A stretch of DNA of 33,052 nucleotides, from NCBI GenBank assembly GCA_014360465.1, contig JACIXQ010000022.1, forward strand, positions 1 to 33,052. Reading direction: 5' to 3'. Both the position numbers and the translations under genes were made by a program. Positions within the stretch are counted from its first letter, which is position 1. The number at the start of each line of letters is the position of its first letter. Positions 15,775-23,001 of the stretch are shown here, one piece after another. The notes under the pieces are model-generated. The model was not told where the DNA came from and did no database searches. It saw nothing but the letters and a program-made list of their open reading frames with translations. Source of the stretch: a bacterium. GTDB lineage: Bacteria > Armatimonadota > JACIXR01.

Positions 15775-16819
15775 AAATCTTCCTTCTCTCTTTAGCGATT
15801 TCACATAGATAAGGAACAGGTTCGGTCAATGTTCCGTTTTCTAAGTATGACCAGGCGGGACAACGGGGACAGAAGATGCGGTCCTCACAAGCTTGGCAAA
15901 TGGGTGAGAGGGGAGGAGCGGTGTCAACGAACTTCTGAACCTCTTCCCAGGCTGATTTGAAGCCAATTTCCAGTGGCTTTGCCGAAGGGAAAGGCAAGTC
16001 TATACAGATGTTCATCTCCCCAGATGGGGTTATAACGAAGGTGCTTTTTCCCGCTAAACAGTAAAAGTTTTCCTCAGAATTCTTCTCTCCCCTTAGCACG
16101 GCTTCCTGCCACTCAGTAGCGGAGATTTGGTCAGTTGCCTCAAGCATAACACATTCTCTTGCAGATAAGCGGCAATCCTTTACCTCTGAGGGCGCTCCAT
16201 CTCTTCTTTCCGTGAGTAGCCAAGACCCAATAAAAGGTACGCCGAAACTATGCGCCAGTTGGCGCATAGCCTCCAGCTCTCCAACATTCTGACGTGTGAT
16301 AGTTGTTTTCAACAAAAGGGGCAGCCTTTGCTCTAACAATGCTTCTATCCCTGCCAAACATTGGGCATAGCTGCCGGGAATACGGGTTACAGCTTCATAG
16401 GTCTTTTCCGTTGCGCCATAGAGGGTGATTTCAATTCTATAAGGTGGTGATTGGGCGATGCGTTTGGCTACTTCCTTCGTGATGAGCGTTCCATTTGTAA
16501 AAAGGATGAGCAAGATACCCAATGGCTTGAGCCCTTCCAAGATTTGGAAGAAACCGGGATGGAGCAATGGCTCGCCACCAGTGAGAAGGAGGAAAAGCAT
16601 CCCATTATCCACCGCTTCTTTCCCTAACAATATCCATTGCTCGGCGCTGAGCTCACTCTTAAGCTGAGCGCTATCTTTGGGGGGGTTATTTATATAACAC
16701 ATACGACAACGAAGATTACATCGAGCAGTAAGTTCAAATGTTCCATTTAGGGGAATACGAGAGTTTGCCGCCTTCTTGTTCAGCTCCTCAACAAATTTCC
16801 TGAAATCGGCGTATTCCAG
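15764..16819 (-). CDS. Radical SAM/SPASM peptide maturase, apparent CTG start
   Basis: The radical SAM cluster motif is CNLRCRMC (Cys 34, 38, 41 with a start at CTG 16819). LLTGGEPLLHPGF follows, then GTLITKE and EITLYGATEKTYEAV, typical of the AdoMet barrel. The C-terminal SPASM region (about 255-345) has CLAGKSTFVITPSGEMNIC and then CQACEDRIFCPRCPAW...C, for auxiliary Fe-S clusters. Between the upstream TAG and the first in-frame ATG (16702, inside the Cys motif itself) there is no ATG, GTG or TTG. A perfect AAAAGGAGG sits 7 nt before CTG 16819, which I take as the start. Together with the PqqD-like gene and the two precursors it is the likely core-modifying enzyme, perhaps forming thioether or other bonds at the Cys residues (inference). 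Confidence 0.88.
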   Translation of the reverse strand: MEYADFRKFVEELNKKAANSRIPLNGTFELTARCNLRCRMCYINNPPKDSAQLKSELSAEQWILLGKEAVDNGMLFLLLTGGEPLLHPGFFQILEGLKPLGILLILFTNGTLITKEVAKRIAQSPPYRIEITLYGATEKTYEAVTRIPGSYAQCLAGIEALLEQRLPLLLKTTITRQNVGELEAMRQLAHSFGVPFIGSWLLTERRDGAPSEVKDCRLSARECVMLEATDQISATEWQEAVLRGEKNSEENFYCLAGKSTFVITPSGEMNICIDLPFPSAKPLEIGFKSAWEEVQKFVDTAPPLSPICQACEDRIFCPRCPAWSYLENGTLTEPVPYLCEIAKERRKIYAP

Positions 16820-16883
16820 CTGAACACCTCCTTTTGAGGAGAGTGTTACATCGCTTTTTCCCTATATAACTCTTGGAAAGCCT

Positions 16884-17150
16884 TTAATCCTCCACTAATC
16901 CTGTTTCTCTTAGCTCCTTTAAAAAATTCTCAACATCAATCCTCGCTTGGGCTATATCAACATCAAACTCCTCCGATAAGGCTATAGCGAGCTCTTCAGC
17001 GGAACGTTCTTCCTCCAACAATTCCCAAAGATAGGCTCCCGTTTCGTTCAAGGTTATAACGGCGTTCAAATCCAAAACTTCCTGCCCTATCGGAACAAGA
17101 ATATTTAAATCTCCTACCTTACGCAACAAAAAATTAACCTTCCGTCGCAT
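16884..17150 (-). CDS. PqqD-like peptide-recognition protein
   Basis: The 88-aa protein is a stand-alone PqqD-family RRE (PF05402). The family pattern is clear: VLDLNAVITLNETGAYLWEL, SAEELAIALSEEFDVD, then VENFLKELRETGLV. RRE proteins bind the leader of a precursor peptide and present it to the tailoring enzyme. It lies 46 nt after the second precursor gene and 64 nt before the radical SAM gene. No clear ribosome binding site precedes ATG 17150, so the start is a little uncertain. In lasso systems an equivalent protein reads the YxxPxL leader motif, which both precursors here contain. Confidence 0.9.
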   Translation of the reverse strand: MRRKVNFLLRKVGDLNILVPIGQEVLDLNAVITLNETGAYLWELLEEERSAEELAIALSEEFDVDIAQARIDVENFLKELRETGLVED

Positions 17151-17196
17151 TAATTAAATTAAAAGTATTAGCTTTAATTCCGTAAATACCCATTAG

Positions 17197-17343
17197 TTAC
17201 GACCAGTGGATAGGTAGTCCCTCGCACCCACCTCCACCTTGCCCCGGCGGAAACTTGCCACAGGAAAGGAGTCTTTCCTCCACTTTGAGAGGAACTACAG
17301 TTAACCTCGGTGCTTCATATTTCCTTTTCTTTTGCTCTTTCAT
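17197..17343 (-). CDS. RiPP precursor peptide 1 (48 aa)
   Basis: The leader, residues 1-26, has the lasso-type recognition motif YEAPRL at residues 9-14 and a charged segment KVEER. From residue 27 the putative core is SCGKFPPGQGGGGCEG followed by LPIHWS, with two Cys (28 and 40), a Gly run between them, and Ser last. ATG 17343 has an AAGGAGG site 8 nt upstream; an in-frame ATG at 17382 lacks one. Gene position, leader motif and comparison with the neighbouring copy are the evidence that this is a precursor and not noise. Where the leader is cut and how the core is modified are unknown. Confidence 0.8.
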   Translation of the reverse strand: MKEQKKRKYEAPRLTVVPLKVEERLLSCGKFPPGQGGGGCEGLPIHWS

Positions 17344-17418
17344 TAAGAAAACCTCCTTCTCTTTTAATTGATAGCGTTTCATTTACTGAGCTCGAATCCA
17401 GCAATAAAAGAATACGAG

Positions 17419-17544
17419 CTATGACATCACCAAAACACAGGTAGCATTATCGTCCTTCGCGCAGATAAGGAACCTTTCCTCCGCCCTGAGAGGAACTACA
17501 GTTAACTTCGGTGCTTCATATTTTCTTCTCTTTTGCTCTTTCAC
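17419..17544 (-). CDS. RiPP precursor peptide 2 (41 aa), paralogue of precursor 1
   Basis: GTG 17544 stands 6 nt after a GGAGGTG site and opens 41 codons ending in TAG. The first 30 residues match precursor 1 at about 22 positions, including MKEQK, RKYEAP, LTVVPL and EER. The core then differs completely: after CAK comes DDNATCVLVMS, again with two Cys (28 and 36) and a C-terminal Ser. A conserved leader with a variable core is the hallmark of duplicated RiPP precursors. The gene is short enough that automated callers may miss it. It is the first gene of the operon, and its start codon lies only 48 bp from the end of the insertion sequence. Confidence 0.78.
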   Translation of the reverse strand: MKEQKRRKYEAPKLTVVPLRAEERFLICAKDDNATCVLVMS

Positions 17545-17591
17545 TCAGAGCACCTCCATTATAAAATTTTGCTCTCAAATTTGAAAAATCT

Positions 17592-17617
17592 CCGCTCTTC
17601 CTCAAAAATAATTTACT
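17592..17617 (+). repeat. Left terminal inverted repeat of the IS
   Basis: Pairs with 18969-18994. The same left end is present at 32841-32866. Confidence 0.8.
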
Positions 17618-17647
17618 CGAAAAGGGGTAGTTTCCTCAATAATAATG

Positions 17648-17675
17648 ATGACAAGAGGCAATCATCCCCTACAAT
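17648..17675 (+). promoter_or_regulatory. IS transposase promoter with fold-back arm in its spacer
   Basis: ATGACA (17648-17653), 16 bp, TACAAT (17670-17675): five of six consensus bases in each box. The spacer is occupied by AGAGGCAATCATC (17654-17666), whose exact complement lies at 17715-17727 over the transposase start codon. Transcripts from this promoter begin near 17682 and lack the upstream arm; read-through transcripts contain both. The same arrangement is kept at 32895-32922 in the second copy. Confidence 0.6.
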
Positions 17676-17727
17676 TTATTCCTATAACAAACCTTCTAAA
17701 AGGAGGTGTAAGAAGATGATTGCCTCT
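17654..17727 (+). repeat. 13-bp perfect inverted repeat over the transposase start
   Basis: Arms 17654-17666 and 17715-17727; the second arm contains ATG 17716 and the loop contains the AGGAGGTG site (17701-17708). Conserved in the second copy at 32902-32914 and 32963-32975, although the copies differ elsewhere in the leader. Confidence 0.85.
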
Positions 17728-18951
17728 ATTCCGAAAGAAGTATACTCCCTTGAGGGCAAACGTGCAATAATAAAAGCGAATGCCACCAGGTACAGAGAAT
17801 CAACAAAGAAAGAGAAGACGCTTTTACTTAATGAGTTATGTACAATTCTACACTGGACACGCTCTTATATCGCACGGCTCTTGAGGGGATGTGGTAAAGT
17901 GATATACTTCAAAGGGGTAAGATTTTTAGGGGAATGGGATAGCAGAAGTATACATAGGAGGGGAAGGAAAAAGATTTACTCGGAAGAGATAGTCCCTTAT
18001 CTTTTGAAGATATGGAGAGTAGCGGGATACATCTCCTCTAAGCACTTAAGGGTTTACATTTCTGCAAACAGCGATAAGTTATTCTCCCATCCTGAATTAG
18101 TGTCCGTATCGGAGGAGATAAAGGAGAAACTACTGAAAATAAGTCCCGCTACAATAGATAGACTGCTCAAACAGCATAGATGGAAATTGAGAGCCAAGGG
18201 GAAATACAAAAGCAATCCCTTCAGCTCAAATGTTAAAAGAGCCGTTCCCACGGAAAGCTATTTTGATAAGAGAAAGGAAACCGGGGATATGGAAGTGGAC
18301 ATTCTCTACCATAGTGGGGAATCAGCAAAAGGAGAATTTTTCTTCACGCTTACCGCCACGGAAGTGACCACGGATTGGACGGAGTTGCGCCTTTTAAAGA
18401 ATAAAGCTATGGTGTGGACTGTAGAGGCTTTGAAGAGCATCATCAGTGATATGCCTATAAATGTAAAGAGTATACACACGGATAACGGTTCAGAATTCTT
18501 GAACCATCATATGTATAGATTTTGCCAAGAGAAGGGTATAAAGTTTAGGCGTTCTCGTCCCTATCGCAAGAATGATGCTCCCTATGTAGAGAGCAAGAAT
18601 TGGTCACTTGTTAGGCGTTATACAGGTTGGCGGCGATATGATTCGGAAGAAGAAGGCGAGATACTGAGAACACTTCTTTACCTTCTAAGTTTGAGGCACA
18701 ACATTTTTACTCCTACGATAAAGACAAAAGGCAAGGTAAAGGAAGGTGATAAGGTAAGAGTGCAAAAAGATATCAACACACCATACAATAGAGTGTTAGA
18801 ACTTTCCGAAGTATCGGAGGAGACGAAGGAAAAACTAAAGGCAATGAGAGCTAATATAGACTTATTTGAACTATCAGAACGGATTGAGATGTTGGAGAAA
18901 AGACTTGACAAAGCATATCAAATAAAGGTAAGGAGGTATAACAATGAATAA
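17716..18951 (+). CDS. DD35E (rve-type) transposase
   Basis: The 411-aa protein has a basic helical N-terminal DNA-binding part (about 1-185) and an integrase-like catalytic domain. The catalytic triad is D195 in GDMEVDILY, D256 in IHTDNGSEF and E292 in APYVESKNW, with the classical 35 residues between the last two. A coiled Lys/Glu-rich tail follows. ATG 17716 has AGGAGGTG 7 nt upstream, and the second copy of the element begins at the same codon, so the longer upstream frame is not coding. It appears intact. The family resembles rve-type transposases with an N-D-x-x-Y-V-E motif; closer naming needs a database. Confidence 0.9.
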   Translation: MIASIPKEVYSLEGKRAIIKANATRYRESTKKEKTLLLNELCTILHWTRSYIARLLRGCGKVIYFKGVRFLGEWDSRSIHRRGRKKIYSEEIVPYLLKIWRVAGYISSKHLRVYISANSDKLFSHPELVSVSEEIKEKLLKISPATIDRLLKQHRWKLRAKGKYKSNPFSSNVKRAVPTESYFDKRKETGDMEVDILYHSGESAKGEFFFTLTATEVTTDWTELRLLKNKAMVWTVEALKSIISDMPINVKSIHTDNGSEFLNHHMYRFCQEKGIKFRRSRPYRKNDAPYVESKNWSLVRRYTGWRRYDSEEEGEILRTLLYLLSLRHNIFTPTIKTKGKVKEGDKVRVQKDINTPYNRVLELSEVSEETKEKLKAMRANIDLFELSERIEMLEKRLDKAYQIKVRRYNNE

Positions 18952-19078
18952 ACGGAACAAGCTTTCAAAGCAATTTATTTTTGAGGAAAGACGGTTATTT
19001 AACAAACCGAAGATTCTTGTTAAAATGGTTAAGATTATTAAAAGTGAAGGGAGGGAGCAAATATCAAACCTACGTTAA
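18944..19078 (+). CDS. Small basic ORF overlapping the transposase end
   Basis: ATG 18944 lies 7 nt after an AAGGAGGT site, inside the last codons of the transposase, and opens 44 codons that cross the right end of the IS. The product would be very basic (MNKRNKLSKQ at the start, then mixed Lys/Arg/Phe). It could be a spurious product, or serve to carry ribosomes toward the GH2 gene, whose TTG lies 8 nt after its stop. Because the last 28 codons are in flanking DNA it is not a conserved IS protein. Confidence 0.3.
   Translation: MNKRNKLSKQFIFEERRLFNKPKILVKMVKIIKSEGREQISNLR
18969..18994 (-). repeat. Right terminal inverted repeat of the IS
   Basis: Reverse complement of the left end with about five mismatches; TTATTTTTGAGGAAAGACGG includes the outermost bases. 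Confidence 0.8.
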
Positions 19079-19086
19079 TCCTCAGC

Positions 19087-22000
19087 TTGTTTTTTATCTC
19101 CTTTCTTCAGGCTTTATGTGATTTGAAAATCGGAATAATTGCCGATGAGTTAGTGGATTACTCCACCTGGGCGAAGCCTTATGCTTCTCTCTGGAAGGGA
19201 AAAGCTGTGGTTGAATTTCTTGAAAGGCTTGGTTATTCTGCGAAACTTATCGGAAGGGATGAGCTTTCCTTTGAAGGGTTTTCACAATATGATGTTGTTA
19301 TTATTGCAACTGACCATACCTATCCGGAAAAGGGAAAGTGGGGTGGTCCTGTCGCTCAGGCGTTGAAGGAATATGTAGCTAATGGTGGAATTTACATTAT
19401 GCCTATAGGGGTTCCGCATTACATAAGCAAGGATATCCAAACCGGCGAGCTTGATACTAATCACTGGGATGATTTCTTTGGCTGGCGAGCTAGCGTTGCA
19501 ACTGCCAGCGGGGAATTGCGACTTACGAAGCAGGGAGAGGAGTTATCGCTTCAGAACCCATCCGACTTGCCTGTTCGTCCAATCCGAGTTTTAGAAGTGG
19601 AGCGTTCAGCTGTCCTTATCTGGAGCTCCGATGGGGTTCCATGTTTGAGAGCTATCCCCTATGGCAAGGGATGGCTTGTTCATTGGGGAGGTGGAGAGGA
19701 TATGGGGGAAAAGGTAAGGGATTATTGGTTGAAATCAGCCCTTAAAATTGCCCAGGCAGCAAAGAAAGGATTGCTTAGAGCAACCACCTATGAAGAACTA
19801 TGGGAGGAAGAAGGTTTAAAAGGGAAATCCCTTGACGATTTGGATAGAGAAGTCTTTGCCCCTTCATCTTCTCCTTTCGCTCTACCTCCTATTAAAATAA
19901 AATTGGAAAAGGCAAAGGAGAATAGTTTCAAATCTCCAAACAGTAGTATTAAGTTGGATGGCAAATGGTTGATGATAGGATTCCCTCGCGGAAAAGGGAA
20001 CGAAAGAAAACTTATCAGGGGTGAGGGATGGGAAGAGGCTATAGAGGCTGAAGTTCCCTGTAGCGTGCAGAATGCTCTCTTCAAGGCAGGAAAGATTCCC
20101 GACCCAACTGTAGGTTTCAACGACCAGATCGCTCGAAAGGAGGTTGCAGAAAAGGAATGGTGGTTACGGAGGGACTTTGAATGGAAGACAGGAATGCCGA
20201 CAAGGCTTGTATTTGAGGGGGTGGATTACAGTGCAACTTTCTATCTGAATGGCGTCCGATTGGGAGAACACGAAGGACCTTTTGGTGGACCAACATTTGA
20301 CATCACGGGAATCGTCCGAGAAAGAAATACCCTTATAGTTCGTCTGGACCCAATTCCTCCTGATTGGACAATTGTGTTTAAGACAAATTGCGTTTACGGC
20401 TGGCATTATGTGAATTGCCCGCCAATAGGCATCTGGCGCTCGGTTAGAGTTGAGGAGATTCCAAGCGTGGAAATAACCGATTTCTTTATCTCCACACAGG
20501 ACGCTAAGCGAGGGTTGATGAACCTTTATATTGGGTTAAGGTCTAAGGGTAGCTTCAGGGGAGTGCTTGAAGGGATAATCACGCCCGCCAACTTCAAAGG
20601 AGAAACTTACCGATTTTCATATCCTATTCAGAGCAAGAAGGAATTCTGGGAGGGGAATTTCCAATTTAGCATACCTAATCCGCGTCTTTGGTATCCCAAT
20701 GGACTTGGCGACCAGAACCTATACAAATTAGAGATTGGTTTTAAAGTTGGAGAGAGATTTACCGATGTTCGCTCAACACGATTCGGGATACGCACTATAA
20801 AAATGGAGCCGCTTCCAGATGGTCCCAAACCCCATCTTTACAACTGGACATTTGTCATCAACGGTGAGCGAGTATTCGTTAAAGGGACAAACTGGGCAAC
20901 GCTTGATGCCTTTCTGCGCTTGGATGAATCGCGTTACAAAAGATTCCTCATGCTTGCGAAAGATGCAAACATCCAGCTCCTTCGTTCCTGGGGTGGCGGG
21001 CTTCTCGAAACTGACACATTTTATGATATCTGCGACGAATTGGGTATAATGGTGTGGCAGGAATTTCCCCTTACCTGGCAGAAATTCGACCTTATAAGGC
21101 AGGCTGTGGCGGAGGAAATTGCCGACATAAACATTCGCAGATTGAGGAACCATCCATCCCTCGTCCTTTGGTGTGGAGGTAACGAACATAGCGGGCAAGG
21201 TTGGTTGATAGAGCTTCTCGGCAGGAGATGTTATGAACTTGATGGCACACGACCCTATCATCGGACAGACCCATATGGCGGAAGCATACATAACTATGAT
21301 GTTTACTGGGGGCTTCGGCCCTTAGAGAGAAATCTCGAGCTGACAGCTCCTTTCATCGGGGAATTTGGTCTCGCTTCTCCTTGTTCCTATGAGAGCACCT
21401 TGAAATACCTTCCCCCTGAGGAATGGGAAACCTGGCCTCCGAGGGACGATAGCGCCTTCATCCATCACACGCCCACCTTCACTCCCCAGAATATGGTGCA
21501 TCTTCTCCGATATGCTAAGGAGTTTGACCCCTGTGAGGACTTGAAGGGATTCATAAAGGGAAGCCAGCTGGCACAGGCGACAGGCATAAGGGTTGTTCTC
21601 GAAAGGATGCGAACACTTTTTCCCTATTCTACGGGGGTGATTTATTACAAACTAACGGATGTTTTCCCCGGATGTTCCTGGTCAACCGTGGATTGGTATG
21701 GGGTGCCAAAGATAGCTCATTACTTCGTGCAGGATGCTTATGCTCCTTTGCAGGTCGTTGCTCTCTTCAAATCATTCAGTTATCCGGGTGGTGGTTCCCT
21801 TCCCATAGAAATCTGGCTTCTGGACGACAATAGGAAATTTCAGGGGAATGGCGAGGTCATCATAAAGCTTTACGATGGGGAACTGAAGGTAGTTGAGGAG
21901 AAGAAGGTGGAATTTTCTTCCAATGGTAGGGAGAATCTCCATATCGCAAACATTGAATTATCGGTCCCCTTGCAAAATATCAACCCCCTTTTACTTCTAC

Positions 22001-22350
22001 TTGATTTGAGGAAAGAGGGGAAAACTTTGGCAAGAAATTACTATTGGTTCAATTTCAGGGAGAAGCCGGGTTGCCTTTTCCTTTTGCCGCTGACAAAGCT
22101 TGAAGCAAGATGGGAGGGAAAGAAAGTATTGGTGAAAAATATTGGCAGTTTGCCCGCTGTTGGTGTTCATTTCAGTGCACCCGATGTTTCGGATTGTCTA
22201 CGATTTGAGGACGGATATTTTTGGCTTGAACCAGGCGAGGAAAAGGTGGTGAAGTTTGAGGTTATGCAAAATGTTGATGGGAAGGTTAAGGAATTGAAAT
22301 CGCTCTCTGTTGAAGCCTGGAATGCGGAAAGTGTGGAAATTGGGAGATAA
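19087..22350 (+). CDS. GH2 beta-mannosidase-like glycoside hydrolase with N-terminal amidotransferase-like domain
   Basis: A signal peptide is followed by a domain (about 15-190) resembling the class I glutamine amidotransferase-like fold found with some glycosidases (IGIIADELVDY, YDVVIIATDHTYP). Residues 295-440 form the GH2 sugar-binding domain (WWLRRDFEW, VFEGVDYSATFYLNG), and about 590-860 the TIM barrel: the acid/base Glu is E700 in WCGGNEHS and the nucleophile is probably E759 in PFIGEFGLASP. The total of 1087 aa is long for a beta-mannosidase. Start: a GGGAGGG site at 19050 points to an ATC codon at 19063 in frame, which would give a Lys-containing signal peptide, whereas TTG 19087 gives one without positive charge. 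Substrate is inferred to be a beta-mannoside. Confidence 0.85.
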   Translation: MFFISFLQALCDLKIGIIADELVDYSTWAKPYASLWKGKAVVEFLERLGYSAKLIGRDELSFEGFSQYDVVIIATDHTYPEKGKWGGPVAQALKEYVANGGIYIMPIGVPHYISKDIQTGELDTNHWDDFFGWRASVATASGELRLTKQGEELSLQNPSDLPVRPIRVLEVERSAVLIWSSDGVPCLRAIPYGKGWLVHWGGGEDMGEKVRDYWLKSALKIAQAAKKGLLRATTYEELWEEEGLKGKSLDDLDREVFAPSSSPFALPPIKIKLEKAKENSFKSPNSSIKLDGKWLMIGFPRGKGNERKLIRGEGWEEAIEAEVPCSVQNALFKAGKIPDPTVGFNDQIARKEVAEKEWWLRRDFEWKTGMPTRLVFEGVDYSATFYLNGVRLGEHEGPFGGPTFDITGIVRERNTLIVRLDPIPPDWTIVFKTNCVYGWHYVNCPPIGIWRSVRVEEIPSVEITDFFISTQDAKRGLMNLYIGLRSKGSFRGVLEGIITPANFKGETYRFSYPIQSKKEFWEGNFQFSIPNPRLWYPNGLGDQNLYKLEIGFKVGERFTDVRSTRFGIRTIKMEPLPDGPKPHLYNWTFVINGERVFVKGTNWATLDAFLRLDESRYKRFLMLAKDANIQLLRSWGGGLLETDTFYDICDELGIMVWQEFPLTWQKFDLIRQAVAEEIADINIRRLRNHPSLVLWCGGNEHSGQGWLIELLGRRCYELDGTRPYHRTDPYGGSIHNYDVYWGLRPLERNLELTAPFIGEFGLASPCSYESTLKYLPPEEWETWPPRDDSAFIHHTPTFTPQNMVHLLRYAKEFDPCEDLKGFIKGSQLAQATGIRVVLERMRTLFPYSTGVIYYKLTDVFPGCSWSTVDWYGVPKIAHYFVQDAYAPLQVVALFKSFSYPGGGSLPIEIWLLDDNRKFQGNGEVIIKLYDGELKVVEEKKVEFSSNGRENLHIANIELSVPLQNINPLLLLLDLRKEGKTLARNYYWFNFREKPGCLFLLPLTKLEARWEGKKVLVKNIGSLPAVGVHFSAPDVSDCLRFEDGYFWLEPGEEKVVKFEVMQNVDGKVKELKSLSVEAWNAESVEIGR

Positions 22351-22354
22351 AATT

Positions 22355-22383
22355 TTGAGAAGATTGGAAAATTATGATATAAT
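22355..22383 (+). promoter_or_regulatory. Strong promoter before the TPR gene
   Basis: TTGAGA (22355-22360), exactly 17 bp, then consensus TATAAT (22378-22383). The start would fall near 22390, about 24 nt before ATG 22414, and the AAGGAAGG site lies in that leader. It marks a new transcription unit (TPR, lipoprotein, perhaps the pectate-lyase gene) after the GH2 gene. Confidence 0.7.
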
Positions 22384-22413
22384 TGAAAAAATGTCCAAGG
22401 AAGGTGGTTTTTT

Positions 22414-23001
22414 ATGAAAAAGCAAGGGAAGAATAAGCTTACCCTCTGCGTAGCGGGGGGAGGAGTTATATGGCTTCTTTTGTTATCCTTGCTACAGAAT
22501 CAGGAGACGAGGGAGCCGTTTTTACGGGCAAGGGACCAGTTCGTGGATTATCTATGGGAGAGGAGCGACGACTGTTGGCACGAGGGCGAATACGACTATT
22601 GTATAAAGATAAACAGACTCATAGTTATCCTTGACCCCTCCTTTGTTGAAGCTTATCTCACCTCTGCCTGGCTTGCCGATAGCATGGGGAGGGAAAAGGA
22701 AGCTGAAGGATGGTTGAAGGAAGCCGTGGAGAAAGCGCCTGGATGGGAATCCTACAGCGATATAGGGCTCTTCTATCTTAACAGAAAGGATTATAAAAAG
22801 GCAGAGGAATTTTATAGTAAAGCTGTAAAGGAAGAAGATGCCCCTCCCTATGTCTGGCGAATGTTCGCCCATTCTCTCCGCCATCAGGGAAAGATGAAAG
22901 AAGCAATAGAGATTCTGGAGGAGGAACTGAAGAAGTATCCAGATGACCTTATAGCTAAACAGCTCCTTGAAAGATTCAAAAGCGAGGTGAAATCACATTG
23001 A
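22414..23001 (+). CDS. Membrane-anchored TPR protein
   Basis: The 195-aa protein begins with a basic stretch and one membrane segment (about 9-27). From residue 45 there are three to four tetratricopeptide-like helix pairs: a degenerate first, then PSFVEAYLTSAWLADSMGRE, ESYSDIGLFYLNRKDYKKAE, and VWRMFAHSLRHQGKMKEAIE. TPRs mediate protein contacts. The stop overlaps the TTG of the following lipoprotein gene by 4 nt, so both are translated together and probably act in one complex at the outer face of the membrane; partner unknown. Confidence 0.82.
   Translation: MKKQGKNKLTLCVAGGGVIWLLLLSLLQNQETREPFLRARDQFVDYLWERSDDCWHEGEYDYCIKINRLIVILDPSFVEAYLTSAWLADSMGREKEAEGWLKEAVEKAPGWESYSDIGLFYLNRKDYKKAEEFYSKAVKEEDAPPYVWRMFAHSLRHQGKMKEAIEILEEELKKYPDDLIAKQLLERFKSEVKSH

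Larger units (their letters stand above)
17592..18994 (+). mobile_element. Complete 1.4-kb insertion sequence
   Basis: Terminal inverted repeats of about 26 bp bound the element: 17592-17617 (starting CCGCTCTTCCTCAAAAATAA) and the complement of 18969-18994 (CCGTCTTTCCTCAAAAATAA), with about five mismatches. It holds one DD35E transposase gene. The left boundary agrees with a second copy at 32841, where the match begins at the same base. Flanks (AATCT left, TTATT right) show no obvious target duplication. The family is of the rve/DDE type; I cannot name it more closely. It separates the peptide operon from whatever once lay upstream of it. Confidence 0.85.

Noticed and set aside
17344-17382. 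Longer precursor 1 starting at 17382
   Set aside because: The extra 13 codons contain the ribosome binding site for ATG 17343 and are not shared with precursor 2.
12724-17544. Lasso peptide cluster
   Set aside because: The YxxPxL leader, RRE and kinase fit, but there is no asparagine-synthetase-like cyclase or transglutaminase-type protease in the window, and a radical SAM/SPASM enzyme is present instead.
17533-17715. Upstream in-frame extension of the transposase (61 extra codons)
   Set aside because: It runs through the IS terminal repeat and promoter, overlaps the precursor gene on the other strand, and has no ribosome binding site. ATG 17716 has one, and the second IS copy begins at the same codon.
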